Below, piece by piece: positions 55,284-64,000 of a stretch of 64,000 nucleotides of DNA; the first letter of the stretch is position 1, and each line of letters starts with the position of its first letter. Below the pieces are notes generated by a model. The model made no database searches and was not told where the DNA came from. It saw only the letters and a list, made by a program, of their open reading frames with translations. The position numbers and the translations under genes were made by a program. This stretch comes from Ursus arctos (lineage: Eukaryota; Chordata; Mammalia; Carnivora; Ursidae): NCBI RefSeq assembly GCF_023065955.2, contig NC_079873.1, forward strand, positions 9,872,566-9,936,565, given 5' to 3'.

Positions 55284-55799
55284 TCTATTTTTAATTTTTT
55301 GAGGAACCGCCATAGTGTTTTCTACAGTGGCTGGAGAAGTTTGCATTCCCACAACAGTGCATGAGGATTCCTTTTTTTTCCACATCCTCACTAACATTTG
55401 TTATTTCTTGTCCTTTTGGTAATAGCCATTCTAATATGTGTGAGGTGATATCGCCTGGTACTTTTGATTTGCATGCCCCTGATGATGAGCGACGTTGAGC
55501 ATCTTTTCATGTGTCTCTTGGCCATCTGGATGTCTTCTTTGGAAAAATGTCTATTCACGTCTTCTGTGCATTTTTTAATCACATTGCTTGTTTGTTTTTA
55601 TTGAGTCGTACGAGTTCTTTGTATTTTTTGGATTTTAACCCCTTAGTGGATATATGAGTTGCAGATATTTTCTCCAGTTCAATAGGTTCCGTTTTCACTT
55701 TGTTGACAGTTTCCTTTGCTGTGCAGAAACAAGTCCCACTTGTTTATTTTTGCTGTTGTCATCTTTAAATTGCCTTCTTTAATCATGTTTTTACCAACA

Positions 55800-56271
55800 G
55801 ATTGGTAGGATCCAGAAAGGTAGAAGGGAGGAAAGGAGACTCATGAGAAGCAGTGGGGAAATGTGGACCATGTTGGAGGAACAAAGCAGACTCTGATATG
55901 GCCCATTGCTAAGTTCTAAGAGAGAATAACAGAAACTGCCTCAGTGTGAAGGACCCTGGGGGTCAGACTGAAGCATTTGAAGGAACTTGGGAAAATAGGG
56001 CACTGAGGACTTTTGAAGAGCATGGAACGTGGGTTTCTATCTCCTACAGGGCTCTTTTACCCTGTCCCTCCTGATGGCTTCCGGCAATGTCAGTGGAAAG
56101 GGCTGCTCAGAGTAGACACACAGCACTGTAGAGAGAATAACAAAAAAATTCAGAGAATCAGGCCACAGCAGATTTGCTAACAACTAATTCCTGAAGACCT
56201 ATGACCGAGGTAGGCTTAAGGAAGTTTACAAAGTAACCTGAAGCCCTATTTACCTCTAAAGAACTGGTGGA
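55800..56271. other. Unique sequence, nothing recognised
   Basis: Directly after the LTR. 'GATTGGTAGGATCCAG' does not look like a tRNA primer-binding site, so I find no sign of retroviral internal sequence here. Confidence 0.4.
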
Positions 56272-56451
56272 GGGGCACCTGGGTGGCTCAGTTGATTAGG
56301 CATCTGCCTTCGGCTTGGGTCGTGATCCCAGGGTCCTGGGTTCAAGCCTGGCGTTGGGCTCCCTGCTTAGTGGGGAGTCTGCTTCTCCCTCTCCTGCTCC
56401 CCCTGCTTGTGTTCTCTCTCAGTCAAATAAATGGATAAAATTTTTAAAAAA
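56272..56451 (+). mobile_element. CAN-SINE with TSD
   Basis: GGGGCACCTGGGTGGCTCAG head and AAATAAATGGATAAAATTTT tail. Flanks TAAAGAACTGGTGGA and TAAAGAACTGGTAGA differ at one position. Confidence 0.93.
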
Positions 56452-56737
56452 ATAAAGAACTGGTAGAGAAAGCAAGAGACAGGAAAAAAGTATATCAAAA
56501 GTAAGTAGACATCATCAAATGGACAAATAGCACATAAGTAGGGAAAATTAACCAGCCATGCGGGAGTCCATAAAATACAGAAGCTAAGTCCTACATAGCT
56601 GAAGAAAGCACATCAAAATAGAAGAGTATGAAAACAGAGACATCATTTGTAAAAGTACTGTGGACAAAATTGATCTTTGTTGAATTGCTGAATTCACACA
56701 AAATATGTACTTTTCTGTAAACCGTGTATGTAAAATT

Positions 56738-56939
56738 GCACTGTTCAATAGCTGTGGCTACTTGAATTTAGGTTAATTAAATTTGAAGCCTGCTTCCTCA
56801 GTCACACTAGCCACATTGCAGTGTTTAATAGCCACATGTGCCTAGTGGCTACCATATTGGCATAGTGACAGCACAGACTCTCACAACACAGAACATTCAC
56901 CACACAGTCATCATCATAGAAAGTTCTGTTAGCACTGTT
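56738..56939 (-). repeat. hAT-type MITE, reversed
   Basis: 'CACTGTTCAATAGCTGTGGC', 'CCACATGTGCCTAGTGGCTA', CCATATTGG and 'CATAGAAAGTTCTGTTAGCA' are the reverse of the family seen at 9557-10490. It is complete but diverged. Confidence 0.65.
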
Positions 56940-58059
56940 TGAGAGTTGCGGTTCTTAAGTTTGGGGGGGGGGGGTTGGAGAGGGTCATAAACTCTTTGAG
57001 AAACTAACAAACGTTATGGACCCTGTCCTAATAAAATGTGCAAACACATATACATGTGTTCTTTTGTATATAACTTTGGGTTTTTATGGCTCCCTGAAGC
57101 CTATTTATAGACCATTTAGGGATTTATGGACTCCAAGTTAAGAAAACCTAGAAAGCTTTTAGATATTTTCGTTTCTGGTTCATAATCTTTCTCTTCACGC
57201 TCAGTCTTGTCATATTCCTGGAAGTGTCTAACATTCAAGTGAATGTTGCATAGAAAATCTTGCCTCTAATGTCCTTATTCTCTACACCAGCAATGACCTT
57301 CACTTCTGTTCCATATTGGCCACATGATTGCTTCCTAGAGCTGGTCTCTTTGGAAGATCGCTTGCTGTCACCTCTGAAATCACAAACTCAAATATCTGAT
57401 ACGCTGACTCCAAACTCCTTCCTTCCAACTCTCTCTCACCCACTTAATTCCAATGCTTTGCTTCTTCTGCCTCCTCAAGACTCCAGCCTATCAGCCCCTA
57501 AACTTCTCCCTACCAATCACCCCTTTCCTTTACTCACTCCCTTCCCAATTCCGCTCTGATAACTTGGACCCACATTTCAACCCCTCTCCTGCCAAGGTCT
57601 TCATTCCTTTGGCTTGTTAGCTCTCAGTTCAGTCTGCCAAAGCCTGTCCTCAGTGGGTCCAGCCATCTGCCTTTTCCCCAGCTGTACCTGAACTGCTGGT
57701 AACATTAGAGAAGAAGCAGAGAATTTCTGAGATTTGCCCTACAGTACATTCATGGCATTCAGAATCAACTGGGTCTTCAGTGTTGCTGCAACTCTATTGT
57801 GTTTCCCTTGTCAGGTGTTTCTCCCATTTTCCACATCAACCACTTAAGACATTCTCTAATCTGCATATTTACAAAACCACATATGTATATAATAATAAGA
57901 AATTGGGAATAAGCCATGTGTATTGTAAAGGGACTAATTAAATAAACTATGATACAGCTAAGAAACAGAACACTATGTACCTATTAATAAAATAGGGAAA
58001 ATCTTCAGGATATATTGTTTGAAGTAAAATAAAGTGAAGATTCAGAGTAGTATTTATCA
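56940..58059. other. Unique sequence, 1.1 kb
   Basis: G run at 56962-56973. A 99-codon plus frame (57260-57559) is Pro/Leu/Ser-rich and lacks coding features. No repeat recognised with confidence. Confidence 0.4.
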
Positions 58060-58470
58060 CTTCCTTTGTCCCAGTGGGTACATTATATGCAGTAACAAAT
58101 AAACTTTGACCTCTCGGCAGCTTAACATAATAACATAATACATATTTATTTCGTGCTCATGGCACGACTCAGTGGGAATTGGGTGACTCAGAGATCTAGA
58201 TCTTAGACGCGTGCGTCTTAAACATCCGCATCTTAAACACGCTGCCTTCGAAGCCATAACCAAAAGGAGGGAGTGCATAAACGAGGCTCTGGAAGTTGTG
58301 TAGGCAGGCCCAGAGGTGGTGTAATCACTTCTGCCCATTTTCTCTTGGCCGGAACCTAGTCATATGGCCTCAGCCTAACAGCAGAGGAGGCTGGGAGATA
58401 GTCTTCCTGAGTTCCTCAGAGAAGAAAAAAAAGGGGAATTTGGTGACCACATGACATTGCCTCTGCCACA
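58060..58470 (-). repeat. Old interspersed repeat, longer copy
   Basis: 'ACCTAGTCATATGGCCTCAG', AGAGGAGGCTGGGAGATAGTC and 'GGGGAATTTGGTGACCACAT' pair with the copy at 47690-47890. A 37-bp stretch 58196-58232 carries two ATCTTA(G/A)A repeats with CGCGTGCG. Family unnamed. Confidence 0.4.
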
Positions 58471-58734
58471 GTTACAGTTAAGTAAGAGAGAAGACAGAAG
58501 AGAATATTTATTAGCATGTGCTTGTGTTTGCATTGAAAATGCTTTGTACAGCAAGGTTATAAACATGATTACTTCAGTGGGGCAGGGGAGAAGAGGTAGA
58601 TGGGGCCGGGAGTAGAAGTAAGACTTCTCTGTGTGCGTGTGAATTACTGAGCCAGGTGTCTGTGTTAAATATTCAGCAAAAAACAATTTTAAAAAATTAA
58701 AACAAACTAGCAAATGGGTAGAACATTGTCCCCT

Positions 58735-59100
58735 CTCCTCACACGTGCCGCCCATGATGGCTCCCTGCAAATGGCTCTCCCACTTCTCAGAGAAAACGAA
58801 AGCCATTGGTAATGACTCCCTGCTGGCCGAGTTCTGCTCATCCCTCCGACTTTAGATCTGACTCTGGTCCTCCTGTCCTCTGAGAAGCCCTGACTCACCC
58901 AGCTGTGGGTGGCACAGCCCCCCCGGGGGCTCTTGGCACACTCTCAAGCCCCGCCGTCACTGCGCTGTGCGCGCCGTGTCATGACTTAGTTCATGTCGGT
59001 CTCCCCGGCTACAGCTGAAGCTCCTGGAGGACCCCGTCAGTGCGGGCCACGAAGTCGGCAGCCAGTAAAACTGTGTGCAAGGGAATGAGTGAATTCACCC
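58735..59100 (+). repeat. L2 LINE 3' end
   Basis: 'CTCTGAGAAGCCCTGACTCA', 'TTAGTTCATGTCGGTCTCCC', 'GAAGCTCCTGGAGGACCCCG' and a terminal 'GGGAATGAGTGAATTC' follow L2. Rich in CpG for an L2 (CCGCCG, GCGCGCCG near 58950-58976). Confidence 0.65.
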
Positions 59101-59334
59101 AGCGGAGGGTCGGGACGTGTTCATTTCTGTGACCCCCCCGCAATGTTTCACTGCTGAAGAATGAGTCTGGTTTGTGGCCAAATGACATAACTGTTCCACT
59201 GATAACTTCTAAGTAAATGCTGGTGAGTTTTAAGAGAGCCACATCCTGGGCCCTAAAGTGATCCCTCTTACTTTCATATCACAGATCACAAAATGACATC
59301 TGTACTTTCTTCCTCAAGAGTTCATGTGTCCTCA

Positions 59335-59534
59335 GTGGGGCACCTGGGTGGCGCCGTCGCTTAATCATCCGACTCTTGGTTTCCTCTGTTCAAGTGGTGA
59401 TCTCAGCGTGGTGAGATTGAGCCCTAGCCCTGTGCCCAGCTCTGCACTCAGAGTGAATCTGGTTAAGACTCTCTCTCCCTTTCCCTCTTCCCCTCTCCCC
59501 TACACACACGCTCTCTAAGGTAAATGGGTAAGTC

Positions 59535-59582
<48 letters not shown>

Positions 59583-59640
59583 AAAGAAAGAAGAAAGGAG
59601 GGAGGGAGGGAGGGAGGAAGGGAGGAAGGAAGAAAGAAAA
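59335..59640 (+). mobile_element. CAN-SINE with GAAA/GGGA tail
   Basis: Plus-strand SINE head GGGGCACCTGGGTGGCGCCG, C/T middle, and a 3' tail grown into (GAAA)n (59536-59590) then (GGGA/GGAA)n (59591-59640). Flanks AGAGTTCATGTGTCCTCA and AGAGTCCGTGTGTCCTCA are an 18-bp duplication. The microsatellite is therefore born from the SINE tail. Confidence 0.93.
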
Positions 59641-59659
59641 AGAGTCCGTGTGTCCTCAA

Positions 59660-60084
59660 GAAGTTATAATGAACCCTCTGATTTTCAGTTTCTGTTTAAA
59701 ATACAGCTAAGCTCTCAGTTCTTATTCATTCTCTTCTGGAATTCTTTAGAAGCTTAAAAACAGAGAGGGGGCAGTTTACATGTAGAAACAAGGCAGAAAG
59801 AGCCAGGGAGGAAGGCAAATTCAGGGTTAAGTTCTTCTTCAGCCTACTTTTTTCCCATGGAGCCAGCTTGGCTGGGACCCCAGGTCCTCACAGCCGTTAG
59901 CAGCACACATTTCCCATTCTGGCACATTCTCACCCACCCCCTGCTGCCAGACTGCTTTCTGATATCAGCAGAAGCTCCTCATTAGGAGAAGAAAGCTTCC
60001 CGTCTGACTCAGTGTACTGCTGATACACCAGTCCCAGCCTTCTGTGAGCAGTAATGGCTGGCCAGTGCCGAAGGCGGTAGGAAA
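59660..60084. other. Unique sequence, nothing recognised
   Basis: No repeat, exon or RNA gene supported. Confidence 0.45.
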
Positions 60085-60430
60085 AGCCCAGGCTTTGGAG
60101 TAAGAAGAGCTGGCTTTCAATCCTGCTCCATTGCCTCCTGGCTCAGAAACCTCGCAAATGATTCCATTCTCTGAGCTTCAGCATCCTCAGCTGTAAAAAG
60201 AGGAGGATCGGGGGTGCCCGGCTGGCTTAGTCCATCGAGCATGCAACTCCCAATCTCCAGGTTGTGAGTTCGAGCCCCACACTGGGCATAGAGTTTACTT
60301 AAATAAAAAGGGGATGATCATTTTGATAGGGGTGTTGTAAAATTTAAATATAGTGATAAAAGTAAAGTGCCTCATACCATTTCAGCTTATATAATAGGTG
60401 CTCAATAAACAGTAGCTATTATTACCATCA
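60085..60430 (+). repeat. MIR split by a SINE
   Basis: Left part: 'GGAGTAAGAAGAGCTGGCTT', 'TTCAATCCTGCTCCATTGCC', CAGCATCCTCAGCTGTAAAAAG. Right part: 'GTAAAGTGCCTCATACCATT', AGGTGCTCAATAAACAGTAG. It is a full MIR when the SINE is removed. A short CATCATCGTCGTCGTCATT tract follows. Confidence 0.85.
60210..60303 (+). mobile_element. Short CAN-SINE inside a MIR
   Basis: About 94 bp with a GGGGTGCCCGGCTGGCTTAG head and the B-box-like GTGAGTTCGAGCCCC. Flanks TAAAAAGAGGAGGATC and TAAAAAGGGGATGATC are the duplication. Same short type as 53365-53479. Confidence 0.88.
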
Positions 60431-60589
60431 TCGTCGTCGTCATTATTAATGATTCCATCTTACTGCAGTCCCTACAAGAAGAATCTTAACTCTCCAGGGA
60501 TAGGTACCACAGCGACCTGCAAAGCGTAAGTTACCAGTGCACTGCATCCTCTGGCTACCGCCCGTAACAGTCGAGTAACGATGGCAGGA

Positions 60590-60715
60590 GCAACTATTTC
60601 CATCTTCCAAATGAGGAAACACAGCTCAGGGAAATCAGGTCACTTGCCCAAGGTCACACGGCTCATGAATTCAGAGCTGGGACCCAGTTCTGACTCTTTC
60701 CACCATGCCAGAATA
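60590..60715 (-). repeat. MIR, reversed
   Basis: 'CATCTTCCAAATGAGGAAAC', ACAGCTCAGGGAAATCAGG, 'CACTTGCCCAAGGTCACACG' and GAGCTGGGACCCAGTTCTGAC. Good match. Confidence 0.85.
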
Positions 60716-60888
60716 AACCAATCAAGCATTACCTTATTTCCAGTTGAGGAGAGCACCAGCCCTTTTGTTAGCAGATCTGAAGCAGTGAGTAAGCAAGTTG
60801 GGGTTGGGGGGCAAGGAAGGTGGTTTATCAGGGTGGCACTTGAAGATTACAGAGCTGGAGCAGGAGAGCTCCACCAGGACTGAGCCCA

Positions 60889-60965
60889 GGGGTTCTCACG
60901 CTGGCGCTGCTGGCGTTTGGGGCCAGATCATGCTTTGCTGACAACCATTGACCGCCCTGGCCTTT
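60889..60965 (-). repeat. MER20 fragment, reversed
   Basis: 'GGGGTTCTCACGCTGGCGCT' with GCTGGCGTTTGGGGCCAGATC and a 'GACCGCCCTGGCC' is the 3'-terminal third of MER20 on the minus strand. Strongly diverged and partial. Confidence 0.55.
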
Positions 60966-61427
60966 CTTTGGACGGACAAGGCAGTGGGAATTGAGGTGAC
61001 TCAGGAGGGGTCCAGTGGGTCTCAGCAGACTTGAGATCATTTTCTTCTTTCACGATGCTTCTCCAAGACTCCATAAGACCTCTCCAATAAATGTGATGAG
61101 AAATGGGCAGGAAATGGTAGCTGGCAGGTTATCGCCACATAAAGGGAGAAAGTAGCTGGGCCCAAACCAAATCACAGTAGTGGATGGCTCTCAGTTTAAA
61201 GAGGAAAGAAATAGGAAGGAAGAGAGAGAGGGAAGGGGGGGGGAGCACATGAAAAGACTGCTTTTTAGCATTCGTTTTGTAAGTGACTTGAGGATGACCA
61301 AGCCTTCTGTTCTGCTTCACACCGAACCTGAAGTAATCAAAGCAGAATCTATTTAACAACTATTTAAAAGTATTTAAAAATAAGAAAGGGACAAATCCTT
61401 TAAGATCTGCTCTGCAGTGGGTTTATA
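60966..61427. other. Unique sequence, nothing recognised
   Basis: Purine-rich stretch 61200-61250 (AGGAAGAGAGAGAGGGAAGG). No repeat family or exon. Confidence 0.45.
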
Positions 61428-61612
61428 ATATGACTAGAACGCGGAAGCAGGAGTCCTGCATTCTCATCTCTGCCACTGACTCTCTGAATGCCATGGGATC
61501 GCTTCACGCAAACCCATCCCTGGTTTCTCGTGTGTATATTTGGAGGTTTGAGTGGGACAACCTCCGAGGCGCCCAGGGCCGTAAAATTCTGTGCAATCTG
61601 AACTTGCTATCT
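61428..61612 (+). repeat. MIR/MIR3-type SINE
   Basis: 'AGGAGTCCTGCATTCTCATC', TCTGCCACTGACTCTCTGAAT and the 3' 'GGGCCGTAAAATTCTGTGCA' with TTTGAGTGGGACAACCTCCGA follow the MIR3-like subfamily. Same subfamily as 15487-16190 in the opposite orientation. Confidence 0.6.
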
Positions 61613-63321
61613 GGTAGGTGAAAGAAATAGTGCCTATAGCTAAGCTTTGTTGAACATATATTGACAGTTCTAGAATTGTCCTTTCTTGACTCTCCCGTGC
61701 AGATTTCGTAAAGTATTCCAATTTCTCTTCAGTGGCACGCACTGCCTGAAAGGTTTTGAGAGGTGGTTTCCCCTGTAGCGGGTTCTGAAACTATCCCCTG
61801 ATTGGGTAATCGCTGCATTATCGTAGAGTTCTGTGTTTCCCACTAAGCTGTACCAAAAAGTGGCTCAGCTTTACATAGAAGTTAGGAACTTAGAGATTTC
61901 ACATCCGAGGTGAAAGGCTATAGAAACTGCCCGATACACATGCCCACCTTAACACCTTCTAGAATAACTCCACTTCTAGCAAAGAACAGTTTACCGCCGG
62001 GTGACGGGGTTTTCTGACTGGCCGCTCACATCTAGACTTCGCCCGCCCACGAAACTTCATTTCCAAACTCAGGCAGAGGGCTGGATCTGGCCCCCGGGGG
62101 ACCTCCAGGCCCCCAGTCCAGTGCTGTGGCTTTCATCTGTTCTGAAGGCCCAGTACCCTGACTGCCAGTCGTCACATATTTTGAAGATCACCCTGGCGAG
62201 CTTGGGAGGGGAGAGAAGGATACATCCTTTATTCTTGCTGGTTGATGGTGGCTCAGCCTCTTCGATTTCCGTCTCCTGCATGGCTCACTGTCCTTCTGCT
62301 TAAGTGCTCCGTCTTTCAAATTTCTTTTCTCATCGTGCCTCTTTCTCAAATGGTGGCTGTGTACATGGTGGCCTGCTTGCATGACCTGTGGCGATGGGAG
62401 AGGGGACCTCAGACCATGGGTGTCCTCTGGATGCTTTTTGCCCTCTGGGCTGGAGCAGCTGGTCAGGCCTGGGTTCTAGTCTGGTGAACAGAACACGGTC
62501 ACGTCTGTTGTCATAGTTCTTTTGCAGTGGCCTCGTGTCTTCAGAGCTCTCTGCTCCCCTTGACCCTGACCGGCGTACTCAGGGACATCTGGATCCCATG
62601 CAGGCCACCTTAGGCTCAGCCACTTGGGGACTTCCTGGGGCTGGCGTACCAGCATCCCGAGACTGGGAGACATGGCCACCCATGGATCTTCTCTTGACAC
62701 TCACATTTCCCTCAGCCTGTGCAGGAAGTGATCCCTCTAGCTCTGGGGCCTGGGGTCCCCCCGTACCCACGCATGCTTCCACGGGCCATGTTCCCCCTCC
62801 CCAGTTTCACCCAAAGAGCCCTGCAACCTGCCTCTCAGCCGTACCTCAGTCTCCTTCCCCAAATCAACCTTGCGAGAGGTAAGGACTGTCTAGTCCCTCT
62901 TTCCCTCTCTTAAGGACCCCTCCACTTTGTCACCTCCTCTGCCTTCCTGAGCTCATATTTTCCCTGCCCCCTTCCTGGGGTCACAGTCATGGATAAGACA
63001 TTGGGAATGAAACTGCTTACCAATAAATGAACCTAAATCAAGAGGAAGTTCAGAAACATGACATCTCTTCCATAGATAAAGGTTTACTAGAGGTTTTCAG
63101 TCACGTCATAGTGTGATCATTCAGGAGGCTTGTTTTGCATTTTATCTTTTCTGTTTGCTTGTAGATCTCTGCATATACTGTTCTTTTCGTGAGCATTCCA
63201 GAAAAGAAAACAACCGGGGGCTGAGGTGGGCTTGGCTGTAGCCAGTCCTCAGGATGCACCCAGGAGAGAGTGAGACTCACTGATATTTCAGAAACAACCC
63301 CCCGCACTGATTATGTAAAAC
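61613..63321. other. Unique sequence, 1.7 kb, GC-moderate
   Basis: Many overlapping frames in 62000-62913 reflect GC content around half and few stops. A 115-codon frame (62535-62882) and others are mutually exclusive and show no domain. No repeat recognised. Confidence 0.4.
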
Positions 63322-63554
63322 CAGTTGTTCTCAGCCTGGAGTAGGGTGGTGGAGATTTTGCCCCCAGAAACACTCGGTAACGTCTAGGTACATTTTGGGT
63401 TGTCATACCTGCGGGGGCGGGGGATGTGTGCTACAGGCATCTACCGAGCAGAGCCCGGGGCTGCTGCTGGACATCCTACAATGTTTGGGGCAGCCCCCGC
63501 CACGAAGAGTCATTCGGCCCCAAATGTCACTAGTGCCCAGGCTGAGGCACCCTG
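63322..63554 (+). repeat. MER20 hAT MITE
   Basis: CAGTTGTTCTCAGCCTGGAG, TTTTGCCCCCAGAAAC, 'GACATCCTACAATGTTTGGG', GCAGCCCCCGCCACGAAGAG and 'CGGCCCCAAATGTCACTAGT' with CAGGCTGAGGCACCCTG. Near full length and CpG-containing. Confidence 0.85.
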
Positions 63555-64000
63555 TTCAAAACCGGTGCCGTCCACAAAGGGAAGAAGCATGCCGAGCAGG
63601 ATGAGGAAAGCAGTCATTTCCGCAACGGCACTTTGCAGTGGGCCGATGCCTTGAGTGGCAGGAGATTTCCGCAGTGCTTCAGGACCACTCGGGCTCCTTG
63701 TATTCAAGATTATGCTTTGATTAAGGCCTCCCACCTTCCTTCCCAACTTTATTCTTGCCTAAGAAATAAGAGAGAATGATACAACTCAACATTTCCCCCA
63801 AAGTCCTTCTGCAAGATTAATAGCACTTGACACTTTAATAATCGAGCGAGCTTACGAATGCGCGAACACCCAGCAGTGGAGCAATGCAAACAGCCTTGAT
63901 TTTTCAGTGGTTGAGTTGCGGCTGATTTGTGATCCCCATCCAGGAAAAAAGACTTTAAAACTCCTCCCGTTAGGAGGCTAGAGACATTGGTGTAGAACAG
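63555..64000. other. Unique sequence at window edge
   Basis: Nothing recognised. The stretch 63800-63960 is AT-rich with retained CpGs (ATCGAGCGAGCTTACGAATGCGCG-type). A conserved element could continue beyond the edge. Confidence 0.4.

Larger units (their letters stand above)
54280..55763 (-). mobile_element. 5'-truncated L1 inside an LTR
   Basis: Reversed L1M-type 3' end from T7 and 'TTGAGGTGTAACTGACACAT' to the ORF2 region 'CTTGTTTATTTTTGCTGTTG'. Flanks CTAAATTGTCTTCTT and TTTAAATTGCCTTCTT form the duplication within the LTR. Two SINEs are inserted in it. Confidence 0.88.
53923..55799 (+). mobile_element. Retroviral-type LTR split by an L1
   Basis: Outer pieces 53923-54264 and about 55764-55799 join to an LTR of about 0.4 kb with TG...CA ends (TGTTGAAAG ... 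ACCAACA). 'AGGCCCAAGATGGAGCCACT', a TATA-box block CCTATAAAAGCTTCCTG at 54170 and AATAAGG at 54245 give U3, R and polyadenylation order on the plus strand. It resembles ERV1-class solo LTRs, but I cannot name it. No internal viral genes are present. Confidence 0.55.

Noticed and set aside
55800..56271. Retroviral internal region after the LTR
   Set aside because: No primer-binding site, gag-like frame or second LTR; treated as a solo LTR.
60210..60303. Possible tRNA gene (B-box-like GTTCGAGCCCC)
   Set aside because: It is the tRNA-Lys-derived head of a SINE with a target duplication; no cloverleaf end or terminator.
62000..62913. GC-moderate block of overlapping frames as a gene
   Set aside because: At least six incompatible frames, none with a domain or splice pattern.
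1..64000. CRISPR arrays, operons, prophage or bacterial features
   Set aside because: Sequence is a repeat-rich mammalian genome; no spaced identical repeats or prokaryotic gene organisation.

Overview
This window is mammalian nuclear DNA that I read as non-coding, either intergenic or deep intronic. The strongest taxonomic signal is the SINE content. I find 23 copies of the tRNA-Lys-derived carnivore SINE (CAN-SINE/SINEC), recognisable from 'GGGCACCTGGGTGGCTCAG' at one end and a (T)nAAGATTTTATTTATTT end at the other. LINE-1 copies with a carnivore-type 3' end are also present. The SINE variant with 'CAGCCAGCGAGAGAGGGAAC' is, from memory, typical of bears, pinnipeds and other arctoid Caniformia. 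That narrowing to Arctoidea is a judgement, not a proof.

No complete protein-coding gene is visible. The longest open frames are either repeat-derived or lack coding character. Two stretches on the minus strand could be exons, but I recognise neither. One is a 153-nt in-frame segment behind a very strong acceptor (44049-44201). The other is a putative terminal exon with a polyadenylation signal and an unusual, CpG-retaining open frame (52835-53609).

Layout. 1-4.3 kb: a cluster of hAT-type DNA-transposon relics (MER5, MER20 and a related family) and a promoter-like cluster near 1.6-1.8 kb. 4.36-7.47 kb: a plus-strand L1 with its 5' end intact but no 3' part. 7.5-18 kb: SINEs, L2/MIR relics and four MaLR-type LTR footprints, including a SINE-in-LTR-in-hAT nest at 9.56-10.49 kb. 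13.67-13.82 kb: a long GAAA microsatellite. 19.3-20.3, 25.0-26.1, 46.4-47.3 and 54.3-55.8 kb: 3'-end L1 fragments; the 25 kb copy is strikingly CpG- and GC-rich. 36.8-40.7 kb: a minus-strand carnivore L1 that keeps a GC-rich 5' UTR, three ~0.2-kb tandem units and an ORF1 remnant but has lost most of ORF2. 49.7-50.5 kb: three MER20 copies within 0.84 kb. 53.9-55.8 kb: a retroviral-type LTR split by an L1 that is itself split by two SINEs. The rest is mostly unique-looking sequence.

The features do not form a pathway. They are a stratigraphy: old MIR/L2, then hAT MITEs and MaLR LTRs, then L1, then SINEs, with target-site duplications (TSDs) fixing the order. The best leads for function are the MER20 group (a family with documented enhancer activity), the two candidate exons, and the promoter-like cluster. 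I saw no previously undescribed system that I can support.
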